DNA of 64,000 nucleotides from the NCBI GenBank assembly GCA_001557505.1, contig LSAX01000002.1:1178001-1242000 (forward strand). The letters are read 5' to 3'. This DNA is from Reticulascus tulasneorum (taxonomy: Eukaryota > Ascomycota > Sordariomycetes > Glomerellales > Reticulascaceae). The position numbers and the translations under genes were made by a program. Below the pieces are notes generated by a model. The model saw only the letters and a program-made list of their open reading frames with translations, did not search any database and was not told the origin of the DNA. Position 1 is the stretch's first letter, and the number at the start of each line of letters is the position of its first letter. Shown here one piece after another: positions 11,605 to 22,318 of this stretch.

Positions 11605-13991
11605 CTACTGAGTAGGAGTTAGAGGCACCGGACTCTGCTGAGCACCGGAGCTAGCCCCTTCGTCGGCCTGTTTGGGTGGGAGGAGGACGTGTCCACAAAA
11701 GTAGAACTGGAGAGACCGGGAATTCTCAGGTGCAAATTCACAGTGCTCATGCTTGGCCAAAACCTCGTCATCTGTGAACGCAAGGTTAGTTCTTGGCTCG
11801 AGAGGTAGGGATAAAAACAAGAGTAACTCACAGTCCAGATCAAGCTCTCTAAAGAATCGTGAAAGCTGTTCATCCGTTGTGTCCACGACGCTAAGCTTTC
11901 CGTTATTGCCTCGCACTGTCGATGGGTGCGCCTTTCGCAGTGAGAGAAGCATCTTGAGAATACTTCCCAGGTCGTGGCCCTGGCTGGTAAAACTCTCGGG
12001 AGGGACTTGTAGCGGCCAGCCCGGTCGGAAAGTTGGGAGCTCCCAAACTTTGATCGCCCATGTGGACTTCTCAATGCAGTTGAGTAGAATCAACACGGCC
12101 AGATACATGTCAAAGGCGATGGCGACCTTGCTGCTCTGCAAGTCGCGCTGCATCGCTCCAAGAAGGTCTTCAGAGACGGAATTAGCCTTCCGCTCAGCAG
12201 CTGCCGACAGCTGAAAGGTAATGAGATTGTAGATGTCCTGTGTTCTACCAGGGATGTTCTCCAATGGTCGTGGCTCTTTCTCGCCTGGGCGCTGCTCATG
12301 AATAACCCAGTACCGCTCGCGTTCAAGTATCTCTACCAAGCCCCAGAGCTCAATTGCTCTCTTTAGGATGCCTCCGGTGGCGCTAGGTAGCTGTCGCGCG
12401 GTGCTGAGCACAACTTGCATAAATCGGGAGGATTCATGCTCGATGAGTGTCGGCAGGAGACCTTTCATGTATTCTTCCATCAGGCCAGGAAGATCCTCAT
12501 ACTCTGAATCGATCATAAGAATTTGCAAAACACCCTCCTGATTTTGGTCTGTGGAGGGTTCTTGTGCTTGAGCAAGCCGAGGAGTCATGAGAGCTAAGAG
12601 ATTCATGCTTGCGTGGCCTTGAAAGAGAGTGACGCAGATGGATGTGCCATTCTGTGCTGTGGGAACAGCCCCTTTGGCCTCATTCACGCGGTTCTGAGCA
12701 AGAACCACCACTAAGCCAGCCGAGTATAGCGTCAACAAATTATGCAGCCGGGTCCGAATGCACGGTATCTGCCAAAATCTAGCCTTGCTAACCTTTGCAC
12801 AAGCGTCGCATGGGTCGTTTGTCCCGCAGCTCTTGCGAAGAATGCGGCATCTGATGCAAGCACCCATCTTTCTTGCTTGCTGAACTTCTCTGCGACGACT
12901 AGGAGTAAAGGCAGCTCGTCTACGCTCTGTGCTTAGGCCGTTGCCGGTCTGCATTCGAACTCCGCCTCTGTTTGGAGGTGGAGTAACTGGGGAGGCGTCT
13001 GTGATCATGGTAGGGTTATGTGCCATGTAGGTCATTTCACCCCATGGTTGGTGACGGGCTGGCCCAGAGTGTATTGCGACAGCTGGTTCCTGAGTTTGTT
13101 TGTTCAGAGGAGTCAGTACCGGTTGCATGCTCCCCTCGGTTAGCTGCGGGTCGAGCAAAGCATGATTAACTCTAGCAGCAGCGGCGGCAGCAACTGAGAT
13201 ATTAGACGGGTTTGCAGGCGACTCGGGCTGAAGCGCAGCTGCTTGCAACTGCTCCATCTTCTCTTCCGTGGTCAGATGCCCAAGAGGGTCCTGCCCATCG
13301 ACCGAAGTCACATCTGCTACAGGTCAGTAAAATGAAGGTGCAAAGTATTGACATATAACATTAGCTGAGAGAATCGGCGAGGGCAGTTTCCCAACCCCAG
13401 TAGAAAGTGGGAATACACATGTCTTGAACAACTGGAAAGAACGAGAAAACACTGGGCTGTGAACCAAAGAGACATTCGCTTACCCTTCTTCTCACGCTGA
13501 GAACGATTTTCATAGCTCACTGGTGGGTTGTCCAAAGTGAACTGCTCTTGAAGTTCGAAACGGTCACCAAGTTGACGCAGCGCCGGGTTCGCGGGGATGC
13601 TGGTAACAGTGTGGCCTTTCTCACTGACTTCCACTTGCCGTGATGCCTCTGCTAGCGTCTGCAGAGCACTCCAAGGCTCAGCGAGAGTCGGACTGCCGTC
13701 GTGAACACCTACACCATTCGCGAGGGCATCGCCAAGGAGGGCCTGTGGTCGTTGTTGCGGTGTTGGTGTTGTGGTGGTGAGACCAGCAAAGCCAAGAGCC
13801 GCGTTGACTCGTTCAGCAGGGGTTATCGCGGGGCATTTCTCTGTAATGTGCTTGTGAAGAACTTCACCTCTTCCTTTGGGGAAGTTTTCTCCGCAGAGCT
13901 TGCAAGTGTGAGGATACCGATTACTATTATCAGATAGCTTCGGCCCTCGCGTAAAGTATTCACCAATAACTGGATTGGGTTTTCTACCCAT
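11605..13991 (-). CDS. Transcription factor with N-terminal BED/C2HC-like finger and wide-spaced Zn2Cys6-like cluster
   Basis: Three exons (13991..13484, 13316..11832, 11771..11605) give 719 aa. The start is the ATG reading MGRKPNPVIGEYFTRG; the open frame upstream has no ATG. Residues 30-53 form a zinc finger (Cys30, Cys33, His46/His48, Cys53) resembling BED or C2HC fingers. Residues 323-355 hold six cysteines with spacing x2, x6, x5, x2, x12 (CIRCRILRKSC then DACAKVSKARFWQIPC), a fungal Zn2Cys6 variant with an enlarged last loop. The linker is Ala/Pro/Gln-rich. The C-terminal half is helical with no recognised domain. The last intron (60 nt, with an ACTAACC branch site) is a multiple of three, so the frame reads through if it is retained. 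It is predicted to be a nuclear DNA-binding regulator with unknown targets. Confidence 0.8.
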
Positions 13992-14634
13992 TGCGACTGG
14001 AGGAGGGGACAGCAAGGGGGAAAACTAGGCACCAACGCTACACCTTAGTATCGGAACAGTGGCCTTCAGCAACAAAGCCGGAAAGACGGTGTTGTCACAA
14101 GAAATCAGCATCAAAAGACGAAAGAGTGAGGGACCTCGATGTTGATTCATTCACCATTCTGCCTTGCTTGACCGACAAATTTTATCACACCGCCCCCCTA
14201 GTTGGGACGAGGATCATCCGAAGAAGATAGCTACAGCTTCCGACTGGTTCGGATATACTTCGGTTCGGAATAACCACTTCAATTGTCGAAACTTGGCAAC
14301 CCCACCCGTGCCGCCTGCCTCCGCGAATCCACCCCATGGAGGGGTTACATCTTATTATGGAGGGGCTAAGTTCGAAGATATCGCCAGGTCTAACCACAAT
14401 TCTAGTGCAGGCGAAAGAGAACATACTACACATGGTGACTTCTGGTTATCATCACCGCTATTTTGGTTTATACGGCGACCTGGCAGAGCACAGAAGCACG
14501 AAATCTGCGATGGTGGCGTTATAGTATCTTGTCTCATTCACAGACGATGAACTGGCAAATGCGCGCTCTGCATTCAACAGAAAATCTATCACTGCTTTCT
14601 CGGCAAATACATAATGAATTCGTATACTAACTAT
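13992..14634. other. Upstream region of the zinc-finger regulator
   Basis: About 640 bp with no supported gene. Overlapping short frames on both strands show no domain similarity. Confidence 0.4.
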
Positions 14635-14943
14635 TCATCCTTTCTCTTCTATCCTTGCAGAGAGCTTTCTCAATCTAATATGCAACTTCAGCATGCCCCT
14701 TTGTCCTAGGAGTCTCATAGCACTTAAACCTGGCTCTAGATCAACGATGTCGATTCCTGCCACATGCCTGACGAGCAACCTGGAAACTTCCAAATCGCTT
14801 CCCCATATGACCGCATGTAAAGCGTTGAAATTCCCAACCGGGTCTGCAGTTTTACCATACCCGCGATGCTCTGCCGCAGGACGCATGATGCTTGCGTCGA
14901 TACTGAGGTTGAGGATGTGTTCAAGAACCAATTTTGTAACAGC
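14635..14943 (-). pseudogene. Possible ankyrin-repeat remnant
   Basis: A minus-strand frame of about 100 codons, without an ATG start, reads a segment NALHAVIWGSDLEVSRLLVR followed by a Leu-rich stretch (SAMRLLGQRGMLKL). The spacing resembles degenerate ankyrin repeats (xALHxAxxxGxxxVxxLLL). It is closed upstream by a TGA at about 14944, and no neighbouring exon with a start was found. It is best read as the decayed tail of an ankyrin-repeat gene, but chance similarity is possible. Confidence 0.3.
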
Positions 14944-15654
14944 AACTCAGTGTGTGTCGTTCAGATACTGAGACTTCATTGGTGGCACAAGGAGGTTGCC
15001 TGAATGTTCGGGCAAATCACGTACTGGTAGCGATGACTGCCACCGGGAACTAATTGATGTATTGCCGGGCCCGTATGGCGCAGGGTATTTAAAGAGGAAT
15101 ACCTCGACGGAGGCGAGGTCTGGGATAGGTTCAGTCACTTTGGCAAATACTGTAAGAGGAGCACAGCTAGTTTCCACAAGAATATAGAGAAACATCTCTT
15201 ATTTTGGGCTTAGCTAGAACGATCCATGACTGGCTTCTGCAACCCCTTTCCGCTCACGGCCACGGTAAATGCTACTCCCAGACCCCTAGGAGAGTTCCGT
15301 TGTAGACTGCTTCATCAAAATCCCAATTCAACCACTGGTTGATCTGCTGAAGTGTCCCGGCTGGAAAAGGCCTCCTGTTCGTCACTTATCGTGCATTGTC
15401 ACGTATATATACTGTAATCAACACCTACACCATGAACAGTAAGCCGTGAGACTACCTGTTATATAGTCATTGAGCATTACGCATACCCCCAGTACTACAA
15501 TGCCAATACAAGCGATATAGTCAGGCGAGGGCGGAGGTTATGAGAAACGAGTTTCAAGAGGAGACAAGACAAGGCGAGACCGTAATTGTCATATCACCTT
15601 CAGCTCATCGGACCACACAATACTTTATATATCAAAATATATTGACGGTCTTCC
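14944..15654. other. Gene-free stretch
   Basis: About 700 bp with no open frame of substance and no recognisable element. Confidence 0.4.
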
Positions 15655-15900
15655 GTGGGTGGCTTAGTGGTTAAGCCGCGTGACGCACGCGGCTGTCCCT
15701 AAGTTGAGCTAAATAAATTCCCGATCGGTGCTCAACACTAGAGTACACTTGACCGCGGGCGCGCAAAATTCCCTCCCGGAAACTGGGCGCGAGGAGGTAA
15801 GTACAGAAATCCCATTCTTTTTGGGGGTTTTAGAGGCGATGCTGGTGTATTTTTTGTTCCATGGGCAGGAACGAGATGTTAGAGGTTGTGTGTTCGAGTC
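15655..15900 (+). repeat. tRNA-like / SINE-like structured element (candidate)
   Basis: Positions 15660-15670 read TGGCTTAGTGG, a full match to the Pol III A-box consensus TRGCNNAGYNGG. They sit in a stem GGCTTA/TAAGCC (15661-15666 with 15672-15677, loop GTGGT), like a tRNA D-arm. An 8-bp stem with a 3-nt loop follows (GCCGCGTG, ACG, CACGCGGC; 15675-15693), then a third inverted pair GTTGAGC/GCTCAAC (15703-15709 with 15730-15736). GTTCGAGTC at 15892-15900 matches a B-box core but lies about 230 nt after the A-box, too far for a plain tRNA. A tRNA-derived SINE or a disrupted tRNA gene would explain this, and chance is not excluded. Confidence 0.35.
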
Positions 15901-17100
15901 TGAGGAGCCGCGATGTTTTGTTTTTGGTGTTTTGTATTTTAGGATAGTAGATTTCTACTGGAACCCTGTCGACAAATGTCAAGTCTGGGGGTGTGAGACA
16001 GCTTCCTCTAATGGGCGTCCTAGGCTTTATAGCTATCTATGTACAGTTATGGTTGAGAGTTTCCGTATCGTATTGAAGAAAATATTGGCCATTAGTAAGA
16101 TATTGTGCGATGTTTTCCACCTCTTCGTAGGCTGAGAGAGGTTGCGGCTCGCCATTGAGAACAGCCCCCTGAGGAATTATGAAGGAATTCTCACTGGCAG
16201 TTTAAAGATCTTGACAGACCATTGGAGTATCTCCATGCTATAGAAGGGATGCAGAGCCTGGCGAAAGATGATGCAGGCTACGGAGTTGACGAGACCTTTT
16301 CAAGATAGGCCTGAAGGTTCTATGAATCTACGTTCCAGATAGCAAGGCGAGAATTGTTCCTTTGGTCTTTGGCTGCATCCGAGTCCTGCGGATAACCCCT
16401 TGCGGTTAATGGGAGTAAGGCACTCCGTCCCCTCCGGTGCCCGGCGTCGGCATTGAGGTGTCTTGGAAGCGGCCCGGCTCCGTTCCACTATTAGTGGTAG
16501 GCAGCAGGACCAATTGCTAATCGAGATTTGTTGCATGGCGCAGGTACAGACAAAAAGAGGAGGGAGGCGCAGCCAGCCACAAAGTTTAGTTGGACGGCAA
16601 AAAGCCTCCAAGGTCCCAAGGGTTAGGATCCTGCACTTGGACCCGCGTATCTCTCCTAGCTAATTTTAGTCTCAAGCTTGGCATCATCCTCCGATGATCA
16701 TTATCATCTACAATTTTTAATCCCGCCCGCTTTGCACCCGCTTGCCTAGCATTCTAGAGAAAAGCGGATGAAAGCCGAACCTCTGATGAAATAGTATTTG
16801 TCCACCGAATGTGTCTTACCTGCTGTGTTGGGCCTTAAGTCCGTCATCGTCCTCTCGCTGCAGCTCGGTGCAGAGCACGTGGGCATGTTGTCCACTCACG
16901 GCCAGTCTTTGTGGCACGTTTGCTACGAGGGATGCTGACGATAATATGGCTTGGCCACTTGGTACCCTTGAATATGTGTGGATTCATTCGTAGTTTGCAA
17001 AAAAATAATCAACTCTCTAAGGATTACATCATTTGAGTGGAAGGATCGGAAGCCTAGGAGAAAGAGGGGGATGTTGGACATAAAACATGGCGTTCCCCAA
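15901..17100. other. Gene-poor upstream region of the GH92 gene
   Basis: About 1.2 kb with no supported coding sequence. A 135-codon frame at 15728-16135 overlaps the start of this stretch but has no domain or splice support. Confidence 0.4.
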
Positions 17101-17114
17101 CCCCAAATTTGGGG
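17101..17114. promoter_or_regulatory. Perfect 14-bp palindrome in the GH92 promoter
   Basis: CCCCAAATTTGGGG lies 65 bp upstream of the GH92 start codon. Its symmetry and position suggest a site for a dimeric DNA-binding protein. I do not recognise it as a named element. Confidence 0.35.
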
Positions 17115-17178
17115 GCGATCTAGCTGTGTGTGTTAAGTTAATTACTGGCAGCCAACGCGCTAATCATTTCCTGGAACG

Positions 17179-19816
17179 ATGTATCTTTCGGCTCCCATAG
17201 CGTTTGCCGCCTTGGCAGCTGCCCAGTCCGAAGGCTTCGCCAAGTATGTATTGACCGATGTAAGTGCTCCGACAACTCCCCAGGAATGCCCCAAAAACTA
17301 ACAATCGAAGACTGGTTCAATAAATGGAGGCAATAATTTCCCTGGAGTGTCATGGCCGCTGGGTGTCGTCAAGCTCGGCCCGGATCTCTACACAGGTGGA
17401 GATAGCTATTCGGGATATGCCCCCACTGGAAACTTTACTGGCTTCAGCATGCTCCACGAGTCTGGCACAGGCGGCGCTCCCAAGTATGGCGTTGTCTCTC
17501 AGATGCCAGTCCTAGGCCCCGTAGCAAATCCTCTGACCGACCACAACGACACGAGAGCAGGGCCAGATGTCACCGAAGTTGGGTATTATCGTTCGTCCCT
17601 TGGTAGTGGCATTACAGTTGAACTTGGCGCAACTACCAAGGCCGGAATGTACAATTACACATTTCCAAGTAACGATGTTGAGAAAAACATTTTGGTTGAT
17701 GTCTCCCATGTCCTGCCTTCTTACAGAGGCTTAGGATGGGGTCAAAACTACTTGGGCGGCAAAATGAGAGTAGTCCCAGGGTCTGAGGGCACTGTCTCGT
17801 ACGATGGGTATGGTATTTATCAAGGTGTAAGTGCCCCCAAAGCGGCATACTCCTCGTTATTCGTATTAACGTTTGACAGGGCTGGAACAGAGCAGGGCCT
17901 TGGAAAGTTTACTTCTGCGGTCACTTCGACCAGCAAGCAACCTTCAAGACCTTCCTTGGCCGAGACACTACAACGAGTGTTCTGGTACAGTATGACACGA
18001 ACACAACCGTCGAAGCTACTGCCGCTCGCCTAGGAGCTATTTTTACCTTCAACGATACGTCAGTCACATCGAGGGTTGGAGTCTCGTTCATTTCATCAGA
18101 GCAGGCGTGCAGCAACGTTAATGAGCAGATACCACCACTCTCAACTTCGTCTGATGTCAGGGTTGCCGCTAGAGAGGCATGGAACTCTGAAGTCCTGTCA
18201 AAGGTGAGCACGACAAGTACAAACACGACGAAGCTGCAGCAGCTTTACACAGCTTTGTACTTCGCGAACCTGCTGCCCACAAATAAGACGGGTGAGAATC
18301 CAGACTGGGACTCATCGGAGCCATACTATGACGACATCTTCACTCTTTGGGATACGGTATGTTTCGCTCTCCTCCCTTCTTGACCAAGCCTCATATTTGA
18401 TAGTTCCGATGCACAACTGCTTTGCTGCACATCTTGCAACCTGTTGCCTACGAAGAGTTCATCAGATCTCTGATCGATACCTGGAGGTTTGAAGGCTATA
18501 TGCCCGACGGCAGATCCTCTTTCTGGAATGGCGCAGTCCAGGGTGGTTCAAACAGCGACACCGTGCTCGCGGACGCCTACGTCAAAGGTCTTAGAGGCAA
18601 GATCAACTGGGACGACGGCTTTGCAGCAATGGTACAGAACGCCGAGGTCACGCCAGAGAATGAACGAGACCCTCGCGATGTATCGCAATCTGTCAGGGAA
18701 GGCAGAGGGGCTCTCCCGGATTGGTTGCAGTACGGTTTCATTACACCCACATTTGGCAGATCCGTTAGCAAAGCCGTGGAATAGTATGATTCACTACCAT
18801 GATCTCACAGTTTGGAGACGCTGACTCATTTTAGCGCTGGCAACGATTTCGGGCTCTATCAAGTTGCCGTTGGCCTCGGACGCACAGAAGATGCCCAAAA
18901 GTATCTTAATCGATCACGAAACTGGCGAAACCATTGGAATACGAACATGACAGCCCTGGGGTTCAGTGGTTTCCTTGGTCCTCGAGACGCGAACGGCTTT
19001 ATTGCGCAAGATCCCTTGAACTGCGGCGGATGCTACTGGGCAGATAAATGTAGGTGAATCGGTAGAGAGAATTCGAATTGTCGCTAACCCACCTCCAGAC
19101 TACCAGGCTACGCCGTGGGAATACTCCTTCAACGCCCACCATGATGTATCCACGTTGGTCAACCTGACCGGCGGCCAAGAGAGATTCCGAGACAGACTCG
19201 AAAAGACGTTCGAGCCCGGTGCCTATGGTGGAAACGGGGCTTTTGGAAACACAATTTTCAATCCTGGTAACGAGCCCAGCTTCGGCACACCGTATCTGTA
19301 CAATTTCGTCAACCGGCAGGACCTAGCCGTCAAGCGCAGCCGCTTCGTTGCGAAATCGTACTACAAGCCCGCGCCGGGCGGCCTCCCGGGAAACAGCGAC
19401 GCCGGATCCATGGAATCCTGGCTGCTGTGGAACATCATCGGGCTGTATCCCGTGACCGGCCAGACGACCTTCCTGGTTGGTTCGCCGTGGTTCGAGGATC
19501 TCACAATCGCGCTCGGCGGGGGTAAGGAGCTGCGAATCACGTCAACCGGCGGATCCGAGGACGTGTACTACGTGCAGTCGCTGAAGGTGAACGGAAAAGA
19601 GTGGAACAGAGGCTGGGTGACATGGTCGGAAATCTTCCAAAACGGTGGCACTTTGGAGTTTGCGCTCGGCCCGTCGCCTGCCAACTGGACGACGGGTGCG
19701 CTGCCGCCTAGCCCGGCAAGTGAAGGGAGTGTACGTCTTGGCCGATATCCTCTGAACGCTTTTCATGTGATTCGCTAACTTTTGATACTTAGCGGCCATG
19801 TGTAGTCCGCCCCTAG
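17179..19816 (+). CDS. Secreted glycoside hydrolase family 92 (alpha-mannosidase family)
   Basis: Seven exons (17179..17259, 17311..17826, 17880..18356, 18404..18783, 18835..19049, 19099..19730, 19793..19816) give 774 aa, the usual GH92 length. An N-terminal signal peptide (MYLSAPIAFAALAAAQS) predicts secretion. Family landmarks are GSINGGNNFPGVSWPLG, GWNRAGPWKVYFCGHF, LWDTFRCTTALLHILQP, RFEGYMPDGRSSFWNG, FGFxxPRDANGF-like FLGPRDANGF, PWEYSFNAHHDV, GTPYLYNFVNRQD and GNSDAGSMESWLLWNIIGLY. Asp657 in GNSDAG aligns by eye with the family base. The acid position (Glu of the bacterial EGNAWQY motif) aligns with Gln559 in YYQATPWEYS, so mannosyl-phosphate linkages are a possible substrate. The family is calcium-dependent and works on exposed alpha-mannosides. 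The last 8-codon exon is less certain; without it the frame ends at 19778. Confidence 0.92.
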
Positions 19817-20208
19817 GAGAACAAGCATTGGTATTGCGGCGATGTCTTGGGCGCAATCTGCAATAGTAGATTCGGGCGTCAGACAAGACTCGGGTCTTGA
19901 AAAGTACATTTCACGAGAGGAACACGAAGGTAACTAGCAAAGGATTATAGTGCGGAACCTAAATGTGAATAATGGAATGGCTGCCGAGTACAAAGGATCA
20001 CATCCGCCAGGAGCAGGCAGTGGGAACAGTAGCTTGGCCATGGCTACTCTAAGAAAAAGTATCGTTTATAGTAATGACAACTGTCAATGCAAACCTCCAT
20101 GTGTTCCCATAGAACTCCCTCGCTATGCTAATATTGTTATATCCTCGGCACAGCGAAAATAAGGGTATCAGACCAGATCACCGAAGTGTATTACTTATCA
20201 CCTCTTGG
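19817..20208. other. Convergent 3' intergenic region
   Basis: About 390 bp between the stops of the GH92 and TMEM184-like genes. Nothing distinctive was seen. Confidence 0.5.
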
Positions 20209-22318
20209 TCAACGAGATTGGTCGCCGCCATTCCAAACATTCTGAAACTCGTCATCATCACCAACCCGGAATCGGGTATCGATGTTGTCTTCTTGGTCAC
20301 TATTCTCCCATGGTGACCTTTCTTCCATAACGGGGCTCATATCGAGCGGTTCTGCGCCCCTATCCTTAACTGTGGCACTATCTGATGACCCTTCACCTGA
20401 TATGAAACTTTGCTGCTTCGGCGGTACATCGTCCACGAGAGACTTTGGGGGGACATCGTCCACGAGAGACTTTGGGGGGACGTCGTCCACAAGAGATTTG
20501 GGCGGCACATCATCCACAAGGGATTTGGGTGGCACATCATCCACAAGGGATTTGGGTGGCACATCATCCACGAGAGATTTTGGTGGTACGTCCTCGACGA
20601 GCGATTTTGGAGCGGGCTTCTGCTTGCGCTTCTTCTTGCTGGTAACAACGGCTGCCTCAACGTTTGCTTGCTTCTGTTTTCGCCTACCCGCGGCCGAAGA
20701 AGGTGGCGAGATGCCAAAGCTACTGGTTGAGGACATGAAGCGCTCGCTGAGTGGTTCGTTGGCAGTGATAACGGGGTACTGGAAATGTTAGCATAGGGTT
20801 AAGAACCTCAGTTATGCCACACTCACATTCCAATCGCCGAACTCTAGTTCCCGGGCTTTACCGTACAGAGCTTCTTCCTCCTTGTCAAGATCTGGCACGT
20901 GTGAGTCCTCAAATGTGCCGTTCGCGGCGTTGTATTCCTCGTTGCTGGGTCCGCCAGCATTTCCTGCTAGCAATGGGTCTCTCTCGTCAATCTCGTGGTT
21001 GGCGTGCCGGTCGACTTGGCCTGGTGTAGGAATCCAGTACTTTGCCTTGCCTCCCTGTGTGTACCGCATCCCCTCCTGCAGCCTTCCCAGCCTGGAGTCC
21101 GATGCTTCATGGGCCATGATCTTGTCACCCGAGTCGAATATACGGTACCCGTACTGATCACCGCTGAAAGTTTGCTTTGAATCCTCAATGAGATCTCGAA
21201 TTCCAAAAGCATCCCGGAAAGCAAACCAAACGGGCATCCTTGCAGACGAAACACTTTTGTCGGCAAAATCATGCCAAGAGAAAGCGTACCAGTGTGCAAT
21301 AGCAAAACCGGGCATCTCAATGCATATCAACGCGTCCTGGATGGCGGCAGCAAGATTGTCGGATGAGTATCCATCCACACCAGACGGTATGGCACCGAGC
21401 CATACAAGGACGGACAAGAAAAAACCTTGCCAATATGAGGCGAAGATAATGAGTTTAATGCACAGGAACTTGGGGACAGGTCGAAATGGCAAAAGATCCT
21501 GGTGCATACAGACCCAGAACAAACCAAGCGAGTACAAGCTCAAGCTCACACTGATGTTGTATAGGATCCCAATCCATAGATAGCCAGAGCTCGCCGCGAA
21601 ACGTCCTTCGTGGTAGGTATGAGTGGCCTTCAAAATGATCGTCGCCAGACCAAGGATAGGTTTTAGCCATGCATACTGAAGGATGCCACGCTTGATTGCA
21701 AGAAAGGTATGCGGATCTGATATATCAACTCGAGAGAGCACGTGATTCATGGGCCAGAGATGGTTCACAGGTTCGCGGCCGTGGGTCATGATGATCAAGG
21801 CGCGTTCTCCGTCGAGGTAGTTGATTAGGAGTTGGAAGAAGGTATATATCGTGAATGCCTATGCGTCGTTAGCTAAAGTTGGGCCAAAGAGGGGTTATCG
21901 TGACCATACCTCGTAGATATCACGAATTGGGTCCAAAACTTGCGCTGCCACCACGGACACCATGCTTGTCCATGACGCTATCGAGTATATGGGAACCCTG
22001 CGGTTGTCAGACAGCCCGCATGTGTTTTGTATAGAAGGAAACGTACATGAGCAAGATTCGGACAACATATCGTTGCAAAAGCGGTTTTCGATAGTTTTTC
22101 CTGAGCACGTGTTACTCATAGTTAGGGCAATGAGGATGTTCGAGGCAACCTACGCCTGTAAGAAAATAGATCTGTAAATGCGAGGTTAGCATAAACATCC
22201 CGAAGCTCGACAATGGCACTGGAACATACACCATAGATAGCAACGCTGCTATAAGCGCAGCGACACCAGATACAATGATCGTGGCATTCGTGAGCTTTTC
22301 TGCCGTGCCGCCCGCCAT
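20209..22318 (-). CDS. TMEM184 / organic solute transporter Ost-alpha family (DUF300) membrane protein
   Basis: Six exons (22318..22230, 22171..22154, 22100..22047, 21997..21910, 21858..20827, 20778..20209) give 616 aa. Exon 2 is an 18-nt microexon. The spliced N-terminal region reads SIFLQAKNYRKPLLQRYVVR then ILLMVPIYSIASW, the family signature, which needs all four small exons in this order. About seven membrane spans follow (GLATIILKATHTYHEG, CIKLIIFASYWQGFFLSVL, IEMPGFAIAHWYAFSW). From about residue 300 the chain is cytosolic and acidic. The last exon adds a basic segment (SKKKRKQKPAPKS) and a nine-residue tandem repeat PPKSLVDDV in seven units. Fungal members are predicted in vacuolar or endosomal membranes; the substrate is unknown. 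The gene is divergent from CSF1. Confidence 0.92.
20425..20613 (-). repeat. Coding 27-bp minisatellite, seven units
   Basis: Seven 27-bp units encode one APKSLVEDV and six PPKSLVDDV copies (residues about 483-545 of the TMEM184-like protein). Units differ mostly at synonymous positions (gggg/ggtg/ggcg, tccacgaga/tccacaagg), and neighbouring units are the most alike, as expected from slippage or unequal exchange. Confidence 0.9.

Noticed and set aside
15728..16135. 135-codon frame across the tRNA-like element
   Set aside because: It starts at a non-ATG codon, has unusual Phe/Cys-rich composition and overlaps structured non-coding sequence.
20282..20791. 169-codon plus-strand frame over the minisatellite
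   Set aside because: Open only because the 27-bp repeat lacks stops on both strands; the minus frame is continuous with the membrane protein.
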